Shown here: piece by piece, positions 40,853-51,270 of the stretch
How positions within the stretch are numbered: the stretch's first letter is position 1
How the letters are laid out: each line of letters begins with the position of its first letter
DNA from: an uncultured Clostridia bacterium
Lineage (GTDB): Bacteria > Bacillota > Clostridia > Oscillospirales > Acutalibacteraceae
Assembly: GCA_947623505.1 (NCBI GenBank)
Contig: CANQGT010000002.1
Span: 112,922 to 176,921 of the forward strand
Reading direction: 5' to 3'
DNA: 64,000 bases
Program-made: the position numbers and the translations under genes
The notes under the pieces: model-generated
The model's database searches: none
What the model saw: only the letters and a program-made list of their open reading frames with translations
What the model was told of the DNA's origin: nothing

Positions 40853-41920
40853 TCAGGATTGATTTTTATGCTTTAAAAGGGGATCTATTTTTATTTTAGC
40901 TATCCAATTAAAAGGATATTCAAAGGGCTTAAGCGATAGAATAAATGTAATAATAACAGCTATAGCCATCATTTTATAAACACCGTAATTATCGAAGAAA
41001 GGAAGCTTGAACCATTCGTATTCGGTTTCGCAAAAATATAAAAATCTGTGCAGAATATAAACCTGAAGTGTTCTTGAACCGAATTTGGTGAAAAACATTT
41101 TTGTCCTTGGCACAAGGTTTAAAAACGCAGCGCAAAGTATTGCGGCAATAATATAAAATATTAAGCGATTTATCCACATCACGGGCAACTCGGTGAAAAT
41201 CTTTAATTTAGAGCCGTTATAATTATAGGAACATTCGAGTATTCTTGTGGCAATAATGTCATATTTAAAAAAGGCGAACACCAAAAAGGATAGAATAACT
41301 ATTACGGATAAAAACTGTGTCCATTTATTTCTGAATTTAAAAAGCCAATCTTTTTTGAAATAATAACCGATTATAAAAAACGGAAAATGGGTAACTGCTC
41401 TGCATATGCTCAAAAACCCGCCCGCTTTTGAATCATACCCTACAAGCAGGCCAACCGCAAAAGCGCCGATAATAACAATCGGAATTTTTAATTTTGAAAC
41501 GTAAGGCAAAATAGTAAACCAGAGTATCATACACATAAGATACCACAAAGCCGGGCGGGGGATAAATACGCTTATATCAATATCTTTGTAACCTAAAACA
41601 AAATATTCAAATATTGTCATAGCAACCTGAGCAAATATATAATACATTATATAAGTGAACAGGCGCTGATATTTTATATTACCGTCCTTGCTTATATAGC
41701 TTTTAGCAAAATAGCCGGATATAAATATAAAGCAGGACATATGGAAAGAATTTAATAATATCCATATTGCTTTTGCCGTATCATGAGCGCTCTTTAACGG
41801 CGCTACGGAATGCGCTAAAACCACAAACAGTATGAGAATAAATTTTGCGTTGTCGAAAAAATATTCCCTGCCTTTATTGTCGGTATATTTAGGTAATCTA
41901 TTTGCGCAGGTTATACCCAT
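40853..41920 (-). CDS. acyltransferase family 3 membrane protein
   Basis: YFFDNAKFILILFVVLAHSVAPL...FHMSCFIFISGYFAKSYI, multiple TM segments. Confidence 0.88.
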   Translation of the reverse strand: MGITCANRLPKYTDNKGREYFFDNAKFILILFVVLAHSVAPLKSAHDTAKAIWILLNSFHMSCFIFISGYFAKSYISKDGNIKYQRLFTYIMYYIFAQVAMTIFEYFVLGYKDIDISVFIPRPALWYLMCMILWFTILPYVSKLKIPIVIIGAFAVGLLVGYDSKAGGFLSICRAVTHFPFFIIGYYFKKDWLFKFRNKWTQFLSVIVILSFLVFAFFKYDIIATRILECSYNYNGSKLKIFTELPVMWINRLIFYIIAAILCAAFLNLVPRTKMFFTKFGSRTLQVYILHRFLYFCETEYEWFKLPFFDNYGVYKMMAIAVIITFILSLKPFEYPFNWIAKIKIDPLLKHKNQS

Positions 41921-41938
41921 TTGAAATTCTCCTAATTT

Positions 41939-42979
41939 TTATTCTTTTATCATACAGGCAATCATACGTTCGTAAATTTCGGATAAACCTCCGGGATAGA
42001 GCACCCGCCAACCAAGGGATTTAAGCCTTGACGTATCTAAATTCATATAAAGTGTTGATAAGTAACCGTTGGCGGAAGCGTCCTGTATGTCAAAATCAAC
42101 CCTGATTCCGGCTTTTTTTGCAAGCATGTGCGCCATTTCCGCTATGGAACAGTAGGTGCTTTCATCGGCAATGTTGTAAGCGGTGCCTGCCTGACCACCG
42201 AGCATTACGGTGAGAATAGCGGTTACGGCGTCGGCGGTATAAAGATAAACGCGCTCGGTTTCACCGTTCGTTTTTAAAACGATATCCTGCTTTTCAAGCA
42301 CGCATCTGCCGAAATAGGCAAAAATCCTGTTGTCGTTATAGTCAACCCCCGGACCGAAGGTTTGAGTAAGACGGGCTACCATAACCGGTACGCCGTATTC
42401 GGACGCGAAAGCCGCGCATAACGCTTCGCATTGCTGTTTGCCTATAGGATAACTGTTGCGAACGTCAAGCGGAGCCAATGCGCCGGCGTCGGTTTCAACG
42501 ACCTTATGGCCTTTATCGGGGTGACCGTAGGCTTCCATACTTGAAAGATAAACCATACCCTCGCAGCATTTACTTTGAGCAAGCTTTAATATGTTTAAGG
42601 TTCCTTCAACCGCGGTAATAATGGTCTCAACAGGTTGTTGTATAAAAGCCTTGCTTGCCGTTTGGCTGGCGCCGTGAATTATAAAATCAACGTTACCGTC
42701 AATTTGGGGTAAATTTTCAACCGTACCCACAATATACTTTAGGCTTTTATTATCCGAAAATTTTTGTTTGGCTTTATTTATATCGCGTACTAAAGCTAAA
42801 ACGGTAAGGTCAAGCTTTCTTTTTTCGTTTGCGTAAAGCAGGGCGTTTACAATAGTTGAACCTATCAGTCCGGTAGCGCCGGTAATCAAAACGGTTTTTT
42901 TGCTTAATCTGTTCCAATCAATAAAATCTGTTGAACAGATATTTTCCAAATCTTCTTTTATGATCGAATTATTCATCAT
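41939..42979 (-). CDS. NAD-dependent epimerase/dehydratase (extended SDR)
   Basis: KTVLITGATGLIGSTIVNALL, VYLSSMEAYG, NSYPIGKQQCEAL (YxxxK). Confidence 0.9.
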   Translation of the reverse strand: MMNNSIIKEDLENICSTDFIDWNRLSKKTVLITGATGLIGSTIVNALLYANEKRKLDLTVLALVRDINKAKQKFSDNKSLKYIVGTVENLPQIDGNVDFIIHGASQTASKAFIQQPVETIITAVEGTLNILKLAQSKCCEGMVYLSSMEAYGHPDKGHKVVETDAGALAPLDVRNSYPIGKQQCEALCAAFASEYGVPVMVARLTQTFGPGVDYNDNRIFAYFGRCVLEKQDIVLKTNGETERVYLYTADAVTAILTVMLGGQAGTAYNIADESTYCSIAEMAHMLAKKAGIRVDFDIQDASANGYLSTLYMNLDTSRLKSLGWRVLYPGGLSEIYERMIACMIKE

Positions 42980-43010
42980 TATAATCTCCGTCTCTGCCGC
43001 TGAAAAGCCG

Positions 43011-44858
43011 TTATCCTTCTTCCGAAAAATCGTCATCGGTTATTTCTTTTGGCTCAAGCGAAATAAAATCAAGCCGTTCCATACGGCGAATCTGCTCGTC
43101 ACGCGCCTTAATTTCGTTAATATATTGCTTGGGTATTTTGCCAAGTAAGAACCAATCGATTACACGGTCGGAAGAATTACTGTCAACAACGTCAAAATTT
43201 CTCGATACATACTCTTCGACCTTATTAAATTCAAAATCCTTTGTTTTAATAGCCGTAATAAGCTCGTCAAAGGTGTTGCAGACCTTGCCCGGGGCGGCAA
43301 GGCGATAATCGTGATGGAAACCGCGGGAAATTGAATACTGCATTTGGTCAAAGGCGAAGAAAAGCATGGGCTTATGCATAAGCGAAAACTCATAAATGCA
43401 GGAGGAATAGTCCGTTATGAGCAAATCGGTTATATAAAACAGATTGTTGATATCATGATAGCTCGTTAAATCAAGGAATTTATCGCCGTACTTTTCAATC
43501 GGAACAGGCTGATTTATCCACGGGTGCATTTTGAACAGCACAACATACTCGTCACCGCACAAATCATAAAGCTTGTCGAAATCTATAATTTCATAGGGGT
43601 AATGAGCGTCGGGGCGATTATTGCCCCTGAACGTGGGAGCAAACAGAATAACTTTTTTGCCCTTACAGATAGGAAATTGTTCGTAAAGCTCCTTGGTTTT
43701 CATTTCCCGATGCATTTTGTCAAGATATTTATCCATTCGAGGCATACCTGTAGGCAATACCCGTTCAATGTTTATTCCCCATGCTTCGGAAAAAGCGCCG
43801 GCAACCCGCTTAGAGCCGCACACACCGTAGGTATATATGCGGTGGCCGAAAAACGGAGCGGATGCCGCAAGATGCCCCCAGCGGCTGTATCCGACCGCCT
43901 TGAAGCCGATTCCCGCATGCCAAAGATTGATTATGGTAGTATTTTTCAAATCAATTTTAATTCTTGTAAACGCGGGAACATAGTTATCGACAAAAATAAT
44001 ATTTGCCATCGCGATGTTTTTCATAAGAATCCGTTGATTACGGATTCTCTGCCATATATTATAAATATCACGCTTATCGGGAAGCCAGGAAAAGGTCAAA
44101 ACGGTAAATTTCTTATCAAGCCCGCGTTCTTGCATTCGTTTTTCAACCGCTTTGAGATTGGATGACACATTATGGTTTGATTCGGAGAGGAAAAGAACTG
44201 TATTTTTGTTGTTTTTATATTTTCTTCTATAATGGTCATACATCTTTTGCAAAAGCTTAAAAGCGTATTTTTTCTTAAGCGCTTTAAACTTCTTTTTTTG
44301 CTTCGCTATAAATCGGACTTTTTTTCGGGGAGCGTAAATATCACCCATTCCCGTTTCTTTCGCGTGTAATATATGTATAGCAAACGGTAAGGTATCTGCC
44401 CATCCCTTTATAAAAAATGTTACGGTATATATTTTTCTTCTTGCTTTTCCGCTGTAAGGAAAGGTTCGAGAATGCTCGTCAAAGTTTAACGCCAGATCAA
44501 CGTCGGTCTCGGCAACAGCGAGGATGTTGGTATCTTGACACACAACAAGCGAATAGTTTCCGGTAGGAAGGCAGCGTGCATTACCGACATTGGTAACGTT
44601 GAGCGACAATCTGTAGATATTGCCGTTTACACTATCTTCATGAAATATTGCTCTTGCTTTGTAAGCGCCGTTAACGGCATAAAAGGTAAGCGGCTTTGTT
44701 TTGTCGGCTTCAGGGGAAAAATCGACCCTTACATCCAAAAACACGGTTACTCTTTCCCATTCTATGTTGACTACGGTTGCATTTAACAAATGCTTTTCCA
44801 CGAGATTTTTCATAAAAATAACCGTTTTTGAATTTTCCTTATCGGAAATATCGTTCAT
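43011..44858 (-). CDS. CDP-glycerol glycerophosphotransferase family (TagF/TarL-like) polymerase
   Basis: IINLWHAGIGFKAVGYS, VILFAPTFRGNNR, VVLFKMHPWI, LLITDYSSCIYEFSLMHKPMLFFAFD. Confidence 0.92.
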   Translation of the reverse strand: MNDISDKENSKTVIFMKNLVEKHLLNATVVNIEWERVTVFLDVRVDFSPEADKTKPLTFYAVNGAYKARAIFHEDSVNGNIYRLSLNVTNVGNARCLPTGNYSLVVCQDTNILAVAETDVDLALNFDEHSRTFPYSGKARRKIYTVTFFIKGWADTLPFAIHILHAKETGMGDIYAPRKKVRFIAKQKKKFKALKKKYAFKLLQKMYDHYRRKYKNNKNTVLFLSESNHNVSSNLKAVEKRMQERGLDKKFTVLTFSWLPDKRDIYNIWQRIRNQRILMKNIAMANIIFVDNYVPAFTRIKIDLKNTTIINLWHAGIGFKAVGYSRWGHLAASAPFFGHRIYTYGVCGSKRVAGAFSEAWGINIERVLPTGMPRMDKYLDKMHREMKTKELYEQFPICKGKKVILFAPTFRGNNRPDAHYPYEIIDFDKLYDLCGDEYVVLFKMHPWINQPVPIEKYGDKFLDLTSYHDINNLFYITDLLITDYSSCIYEFSLMHKPMLFFAFDQMQYSISRGFHHDYRLAAPGKVCNTFDELITAIKTKDFEFNKVEEYVSRNFDVVDSNSSDRVIDWFLLGKIPKQYINEIKARDEQIRRMERLDFISLEPKEITDDDFSEEG

Positions 44859-44953
44859 AATTCAATCTCCTAACCGGTTAAGTACATTCTTTCTGTAAAC
44901 GTCACATGAAAAGTTTTATAATGCAGATATCAATAAAACTTATTTCTGATTTT

Positions 44954-45673
44954 CTAAAAATATAATTGCTGATTTTCGCGCGCATCGTAAAGGGCGCGGA
45001 AGGTGTAGAAATCATCGGGTGTGGTTATTTTCATATTTTCGTAGTTGCCGATTATACAATACGTATCATATCCGTACTGTTGCATCAATGTGCAGGAATC
45101 GATCATATTGGTGAAGCCTTCGGATATCGCTTTTCGCTGCGCGGCTAAAATATCCTTTAAGCGGAAGCTCTGCGGAGCCTTGGCGATGTATGAACGGTTG
45201 CGGTCGGGAACTTTTATTATTTTGTTTTCGTCGTTTACAATCACAACGGTCTCCTTGGATTTAACGCATGTTATAGCCGATCCGTGCTTTTTTACGGATT
45301 CGATATTAAGAGTTAATTCCTCGGGTGTAATAAGCGGGCGAACACCGTCGTGTATCAATACAATGTCGTCCTCGCTCTCGCTTATTTCTTCCGCCGCCAC
45401 CAAACCGTTGAATATTGAAAGCTGGCCTGTTGCTCCTCCGGGAACGATTTTTTTGATTTTATTCAGCTGATATCTGGACTGAAGCTCCTTCATATGGTCG
45501 ATCCAGTCTTCAATGCAAACAACAACAATAGAATCAATATCGGGATGATTTTCAAAAATTTCTATAGTGTGAACGATAATTGATTTGCCGTGAACCAGCA
45601 AAAACTGCTTTGGCTTGTCCTTTGAATTCATGCGGGTACCGGAACCGCCTGCAAAAATAACGGCTGTATTCAT
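44954..45673 (-). CDS. second IspD/TarI-like cytidylyltransferase
   Basis: MNTAVIFAGGSGTRMNSKDKPKQFLLVHGKSIIVHTIEIFENHP; IVLIHDGVRPLI. Confidence 0.9.
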   Translation of the reverse strand: MNTAVIFAGGSGTRMNSKDKPKQFLLVHGKSIIVHTIEIFENHPDIDSIVVVCIEDWIDHMKELQSRYQLNKIKKIVPGGATGQLSIFNGLVAAEEISESEDDIVLIHDGVRPLITPEELTLNIESVKKHGSAITCVKSKETVVIVNDENKIIKVPDRNRSYIAKAPQSFRLKDILAAQRKAISEGFTNMIDSCTLMQQYGYDTYCIIGNYENMKITTPDDFYTFRALYDARENQQLYF

Positions 45674-45817
45674 ATTAAAACTCCCATTTATTTTATAATA
45701 ATTTTGTCTATAATATCATATAACTATAGAAAAATCAATAAAAATGGCGTTTTTTGTTATATGTGAGAAATTGGCAAACCTACACCGGGCATAAGCCTAA
45801 ATCTAAAAATCAGATTG

Positions 45818-45846
45818 TTGACACATATTTTATAATATTATATAAT
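45818..45846 (+). promoter_or_regulatory. sigma-A-like promoter of the GT2/glf operon
   Basis: TTGACA (45818-45823), 17-bp spacer, TATAAT (45841-45846). Confidence 0.75.
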
Positions 45847-45892
45847 TACTGTGTTTCAGTTTTAAAAAATAAAAAAGCAAAAGGGGGTAATA

Positions 45893-47023
45893 ATGGAAAT
45901 GACTGATGTTTCTGTTATTATACCCGTTTATAACGCTAAGCGCTATCTGCGCGAATGTCTTGACAGCGTGCTCGGTCAGACTCTCAAAAGCATCGAGGTC
46001 ATCTGCGTTGACGACGGTTCAACGGACGGCAGTCTGAAAATAATTGAGGAGTATGCCGAAAAAGATTCCCGCATAAAGATTATAAAGCAGAAAAATCTCT
46101 TTGCGGGGGCGGCGAGAAACAACGGAATGAAAGCCGCGAGCGGCAAATATTACGCTTTTTGGGACGCGGACGACCGCTTTGAACCCAAGGCGCTTGAGAT
46201 ACTTTTTGACCGCTGCGAGAAAAAGCGCGCGGACATCTGCCTTTGCGGCGCTTACGTTTTCAGCGACGGCTCCGAGAGGCGGGTCGTTGACGAAACCATC
46301 CTGAGAAAAAGGTTTTTGCCGCGCCAAAGCGTATTTTCCATTGACGATTATCCCGAATATATTTTCAATATCACCGCACGCGCCCCATGGAATAAAATCA
46401 TAAAAGCGTCGTTTCTCAAAGAAAACGGCATTGAATTTCAGAATCTTCAAAACGCGAACGACACCTATTTTTCGATGATATGTATGTTTTACGCAAAGCG
46501 TGTTACGTACGCGGAAAAGCCGCTTATAAATTATCGGGTAAACAACAGCGAAAGCATAACGGGCAAAGCTTCCGCCGATCCCGTTTGCGGATATGAAGCG
46601 TACAAAGCCGTCTATGACGAGATAACGGCAAAGGGAATTTGCGAAAAGGCTCTTCAAAGCTTTTACAGCAGGCTTTACAATGGACTGATAAGAACCGTTA
46701 TGATCCAGTCACAGGGGGATGCGATGCGTGCCGCTTACGATAAGATTAAAAACGAGGGCTTTGATTATTTTGATATACGCGCGCATATAGCAGAAGACTA
46801 TTGCTATTTTAAAAGCGACAGAGAGGATATGCTCTATATGGCGGAGCATACGCTTGAGGAATTTTTGGTGTATAAATACAGAAAAGAAAACGCGGATAAG
46901 CTGTTTTACAAATCCGGTGCCGAAAAAGCGCTTAAAATAAGGCTTGCGCGCGCTTTAAGCAGAATCATTCCCGCGAACAGCGGGCTTTATGACGCGGGCA
47001 AGAAAATATTGAAATTCAGATGA
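45893..47023 (+). CDS. glycosyltransferase family 2
   Basis: VSVIIPVYNAKRYLRECLDSVLGQTLKSIEVICVDDGSTDGSL, FWDADDRFE. Confidence 0.93.
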   Translation: MEMTDVSVIIPVYNAKRYLRECLDSVLGQTLKSIEVICVDDGSTDGSLKIIEEYAEKDSRIKIIKQKNLFAGAARNNGMKAASGKYYAFWDADDRFEPKALEILFDRCEKKRADICLCGAYVFSDGSERRVVDETILRKRFLPRQSVFSIDDYPEYIFNITARAPWNKIIKASFLKENGIEFQNLQNANDTYFSMICMFYAKRVTYAEKPLINYRVNNSESITGKASADPVCGYEAYKAVYDEITAKGICEKALQSFYSRLYNGLIRTVMIQSQGDAMRAAYDKIKNEGFDYFDIRAHIAEDYCYFKSDREDMLYMAEHTLEEFLVYKYRKENADKLFYKSGAEKALKIRLARALSRIIPANSGLYDAGKKILKFR

Positions 47024-47032
47024 GGTGATCTC

Positions 47033-48148
47033 TTGAAAAAAAAATATGATTATCTGATCGTGGGCAGCGGCCTTTTCGGCGCTGTATTCGCGCACGAGGC
47101 GGCAAAGAGGGGCAAAAAGTGCCTTGTTGTTGAAAGGCGCGGCCATATCGGCGGAAATATTTACTGCGAAAATGTCAACGGCATAAACGTTCATAAATAC
47201 GGCGCTCATATTTTTCACACAAGCAATAAAAAAGTGTGGGAATATATAAACCGTTTCGCGGAATTTAACAATTATATAAACTCGCCCATAGCCGTTTATA
47301 AGGGCGAGCTTTACAATCTTCCCTTTAATATGAACACGTTTTCAAAAATGTGGGGAATAAGAACACCCGCGCAGGCGCGTGAAATAATCGAAAAGCAAAG
47401 GGCGCAGTATAATATCGGCGAGCCGAAAAATCTTGAGGAGCAGGCGCTTTCCCTCGTCGGCAAAGATGTTTACGAAAAGCTGGTTAAGGGATATACGGAA
47501 AAGCAGTGGGGAAGAAGCTGCGCGGAGCTCCCCGCCTCCATAATAAAAAGGCTTCCCGTTCGTTATATTTACGATAACAATTATTTTAATGACCGTTGGC
47601 AGGGCATACCGATAGGCGGCTACAACGGAATAATCGAAAAACTGCTTGAGGGTTCGGACGTTCTGCTTAACACCGCGTATTCGGATTTCATTAAAAGCAA
47701 CGATATTTCGGGTATGCGCGTTGTTTACACGGGCAATATAGACGAATATTTTGAATACAAACTCGGCGCGCTGCAATACAGAACCGTCAGGTTCGAGACG
47801 GAGGTTTTGCCCGATGTGGACAATTATCAGGGCAACGCCGTAGTGAATTATACGGAGCGCGAGGTGCCCTATACGAGAATTATAGAGCACAAGCATTTTG
47901 AGTTCAGCCAAGTCAGGGGCACGGTAATATCAAGGGAGTATTCCTCCGAATGGAGCGTGGGCGTTGAGCCCTATTATCCCATAAACAACGAGGAAAACAA
48001 CGCGCTTTACAAAAAATACGAGGCGCTTGCCGAAAAAGAGAAAAACGTAATTTTCGGCGGCAGGCTCGGGAAATACCAGTATTATGATATGGACAAAGTA
48101 ATAGAAGCCGCTCTCTGCGCGGCGGAAAAAGAATTTTCCGGGGAGTAA
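47033..48148 (+). CDS. glf: UDP-galactopyranose mutase
   Basis: YDYLIVGSGLFGAVFAHEAAKRGKKCLVVERRGHIGGNIYCENVNGINVHKYGAHIFHTSNKKVWEYINRF. Confidence 0.97.
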   Translation: MKKKYDYLIVGSGLFGAVFAHEAAKRGKKCLVVERRGHIGGNIYCENVNGINVHKYGAHIFHTSNKKVWEYINRFAEFNNYINSPIAVYKGELYNLPFNMNTFSKMWGIRTPAQAREIIEKQRAQYNIGEPKNLEEQALSLVGKDVYEKLVKGYTEKQWGRSCAELPASIIKRLPVRYIYDNNYFNDRWQGIPIGGYNGIIEKLLEGSDVLLNTAYSDFIKSNDISGMRVVYTGNIDEYFEYKLGALQYRTVRFETEVLPDVDNYQGNAVVNYTEREVPYTRIIEHKHFEFSQVRGTVISREYSSEWSVGVEPYYPINNEENNALYKKYEALAEKEKNVIFGGRLGKYQYYDMDKVIEAALCAAEKEFSGE

Positions 48149-48152
48149 AGCT

Positions 48153-49325
48153 ATGGCAAAGGTTTCAATTATCGTACCGACCTACAACGTTGAGCCGTAT
48201 CTCGTTGAGTGTATGGAAAGCATTGTCAATCAAACTCTTGAGGATATTGAGGTAATATGTATAAATGACGGTTCCACCGACGGCAGCCTTGCCATACTTC
48301 AACGCTATGCCGAAAAGGACGGCAGAATAACGGTTGTTGACAAGGAAAACGGCGGCTACGGTATGGGTATGAATATCGGGCTTGACCGCGCGAGCGGAGA
48401 GTATATAGGAATAGTGGAGCCCGATGATTTCGTGCCGGTAAATATGTTCGGCGATCTTTATAAAAAGGCGAAGGAAAACGACCTTGATTTTATAAAGGCG
48501 GATTTTTACCGCTTTGAGCGCGCCGAAAACGGCGATATGGTGCTGACCTACAATCATCTTGACAGAACGAACGGTCATTATAACAAGGTTTTTGATCCGA
48601 GCCATACCCCCGAGGCGATAAGATTCATTATGAACACGTGGTGCGGCATTTACAGGCGCGATTTTCTTGAGAAATTCAAAATCCGCCACAACGAAACGCC
48701 CGGCGCTTCTTTTCAGGATAATGGTTTCTGGTTTCAGACATTCGCGTTTGCCAAACGCGCTATGATAATCGATAAGCCTTATTATATGAACAGGCGCGAC
48801 AATCCCAATTCTTCTGTTAAAAATATGCAGAAAATTTACTGCATAAACGTTGAATACGACCATATACGGGACGTACTTATGGAGCACCCCGACACGTGGC
48901 GGAGATTCAAGGGCTATTACACGCTCAAGCGTTTTCATAACGCCCTTACGACAATTCGCAGGATAGACGTCGCCTTCAGGCCGGACTATGTAAACCGATT
49001 CAGCAAAGAGATGAAACGCGCCCGTGATCTCGGGGAAATGGATGAAAGCCTGTTTACCCCCGCGGAAAGGGACAATATAAATCTTCTTATTGGCAGGCCC
49101 GCGCTCTATTATAAGCTGAAGGTCGCCACGCTGAAGGACGATAATTACGCCGACGGCAACAGCAATTTTAAGCAGATGCGCGATGAGCTCAACAAAATAA
49201 AGAAATCAAAATCCTACAGATTAGGTCGAGCGATAATGTATATTCCCGTAAGGCTCAAGCGTCTCGCGAAAAGGGTTTACAGAAAAATCAACAAAATGAG
49301 AAAGGGATATAAAAATAATGGATGA
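48153..49325 (+). CDS. glycosyltransferase family 2
   Basis: VSIIVPTYNVEPYLVECMESIVNQTLEDIEVICINDGSTDGSL, IVEPDDFV. Confidence 0.93.
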   Translation: MAKVSIIVPTYNVEPYLVECMESIVNQTLEDIEVICINDGSTDGSLAILQRYAEKDGRITVVDKENGGYGMGMNIGLDRASGEYIGIVEPDDFVPVNMFGDLYKKAKENDLDFIKADFYRFERAENGDMVLTYNHLDRTNGHYNKVFDPSHTPEAIRFIMNTWCGIYRRDFLEKFKIRHNETPGASFQDNGFWFQTFAFAKRAMIIDKPYYMNRRDNPNSSVKNMQKIYCINVEYDHIRDVLMEHPDTWRRFKGYYTLKRFHNALTTIRRIDVAFRPDYVNRFSKEMKRARDLGEMDESLFTPAERDNINLLIGRPALYYKLKVATLKDDNYADGNSNFKQMRDELNKIKKSKSYRLGRAIMYIPVRLKRLAKRVYRKINKMRKGYKNNG

Positions 49326-50280
49326 TATTAAAGTTTCAGTCATTATTCCCGTATATAATGGAGAAAAATATCTGCGTCAATGCCTTAATAGCGTTTCGGC
49401 GCAAACTCTTAAAGAGATAGAGATAATCTGTGTTGACGACAGCTCTACCGACGGTTCCCCTGCGATAATAGAGGAATTTGCCGAAAAAGACCCCCGCTTT
49501 ATTCCCGTGCGGCAGAAAAACGGCGGCGCGGGAGCTGCGAGAAACAACGGGCTTCGCAGGGCGAGGGGCAAGTATCTGTCTTTTCTTGACTGCGATGATT
49601 TTTTTGAAAGCGAAATGCTTGAGGAGGCGTATAACTGCGCCGAAAAATACGGCGCGGATTTCGCTGTTTTCAATTCCGATCAGTATTTGGAGGACAAGGG
49701 CGAATACCGCAGCGTGGGGTGGACGGTGCGTTACGCGGAGCTGCCGCCTTATCAGCCGTTCGGAAGAAGATCAATGACGGACAATGTTTTCAAGGTCTTT
49801 GTCGGCTGGGCATGGGATAAGCTCTACAACAGGCAATTTGTGCTTGATAACAATTTGCTGTTTCAGGAGCAGCGCACAAGCAACGATTTGCTTTTCGTTT
49901 TCTCGGCGGTGGCGATAGCGAAAAAGATCGCCTATGTCGAAAAGGGCAAGATCCTTGCCCATCAGAGAAGAAACAATAAAGCCTCCCTTTCAAACACAAG
50001 GGAAAAATCCTGGGATTGTTTTTATAAGGCGCTTTTGGCGCTGAGAGAGAGGCTAAAAAAAGAGGGCGTCTATGAGGAACTTGAAAAGGATTTTATAAAT
50101 TATGCTCTTCACGCCTGCCTTTGGAATATCAATTCGGTGTCGGAAGCCGTTCGCGCCGAATTGCTGAATATGCTCAATACGCAGTGGTGGAGCGAGCTTG
50201 GAATCAAAGGCAAGGGCAGGGATTATTTTTACAATAAAAAAGAATTTGACCAATATCACGATCTCACCGCGGGAAAATAA
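49318..50280 (+). CDS. glycosyltransferase family 2
   Basis: VSVIIPVYNGEKYLRQCLNSVSAQTLKEIEIICVDDSSTDGSP, FLDCDDFFE. Confidence 0.93.
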   Translation: MDDIKVSVIIPVYNGEKYLRQCLNSVSAQTLKEIEIICVDDSSTDGSPAIIEEFAEKDPRFIPVRQKNGGAGAARNNGLRRARGKYLSFLDCDDFFESEMLEEAYNCAEKYGADFAVFNSDQYLEDKGEYRSVGWTVRYAELPPYQPFGRRSMTDNVFKVFVGWAWDKLYNRQFVLDNNLLFQEQRTSNDLLFVFSAVAIAKKIAYVEKGKILAHQRRNNKASLSNTREKSWDCFYKALLALRERLKKEGVYEELEKDFINYALHACLWNINSVSEAVRAELLNMLNTQWWSELGIKGKGRDYFYNKKEFDQYHDLTAGK

Positions 50281-50285
50281 AAATC

Positions 50286-50320
50286 GCCGCTCCGTTTTCA
50301 TAACGGAGCGGCATATTTTT
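50286..50320. terminator. terminator between convergent GT2 and cysK genes
   Basis: GCCGCTCCGTT-TTCAT-AACGGAGCGGC then ATATTTTT. Confidence 0.8.
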
Positions 50321-50325
50321 GCCTT

Positions 50326-51252
50326 TTACTCGAAAAGCGCGGTGGAAAGGTATCTTTCGCCCGTGTCCGGCAAAAGGACTACGATGTTTTTGCCCTTAAA
50401 TTCCTCTTTCTTTGAAAGCTGCACCGCCGCGAATGCCGCCGCGCCGCTTGAAATACCTATGAGTATCCCTTCTGTTTTCGCTATTTTGTTGCCGGTTGCA
50501 AAGGCGTCCTCGTTTGAAACGGGTATTATCCCGTCGTAAATCGAAGTGTCAAGCGTTTCGGGAACAAATCCCGCGCCGATTCCCTGTATTTTATGCGCTC
50601 CGGCGTGTCCCTCCGAAAGCACGGGGGAGCTTGCCGGCTCTACGGCGTAAATTTTAACGTTCGGGTTTTTCTCTTTGAGATATTTTCCAACGCCGGAAAG
50701 GGTGCCGCCCGTGCCGACTCCGGCAACGAAAACGTCCACTTTTCCGTCGGCGTCCTCCCATATCTCCGGCCCCGTTGTTTCGTAATGCGTCCGCGGGTTC
50801 GCCGGGTTCACAAACTGGCCGAGTATCACCGCGCCGGGCGTGGTTTCTTTAAGCTCCTCCGCTTTGGCGATAGCGCCGTTCATACCCTTGGAGCCGTCTG
50901 TGAGCACCACCTGCGCGCCGTATGCCTTAACAAGATTTCTGCGCTCAACGCTCATCGTTTCCGGCATTGTAAGAATTACCTTGTAGCCCTTCGCGGTTCC
51001 GATGCTCGCAAGCCCTATTCCCGTATTGCCGGAGGTGGGCTCTATTATCGTCGCGCCCTTTTTAAGTGTGCCGTCCGCCTCCGCGGCGCTTATCATTGCA
51101 TTTGCCACTCTGTCTTTTACGGAGCCCGCGGGATTAAAATATTCCAGCTTCGCGATAATATTCGCCTGGGCGCCGACGGCGGCCGAAAAGTTGTTCAGTT
51201 TCAGTAAGGGTGTTTTGCCTATAAGCTCGGCAACGTTGTTGTAAATAGCCAT
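50326..51252 (-). CDS. cysK: cysteine synthase A
   Basis: [56 protein letters not shown]. Confidence 0.96.
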   Translation of the reverse strand: MAIYNNVAELIGKTPLLKLNNFSAAVGAQANIIAKLEYFNPAGSVKDRVANAMISAAEADGTLKKGATIIEPTSGNTGIGLASIGTAKGYKVILTMPETMSVERRNLVKAYGAQVVLTDGSKGMNGAIAKAEELKETTPGAVILGQFVNPANPRTHYETTGPEIWEDADGKVDVFVAGVGTGGTLSGVGKYLKEKNPNVKIYAVEPASSPVLSEGHAGAHKIQGIGAGFVPETLDTSIYDGIIPVSNEDAFATGNKIAKTEGILIGISSGAAAFAAVQLSKKEEFKGKNIVVLLPDTGERYLSTALFE

Positions 51253-51270
51253 AAGAATTATCCTTTCGTT

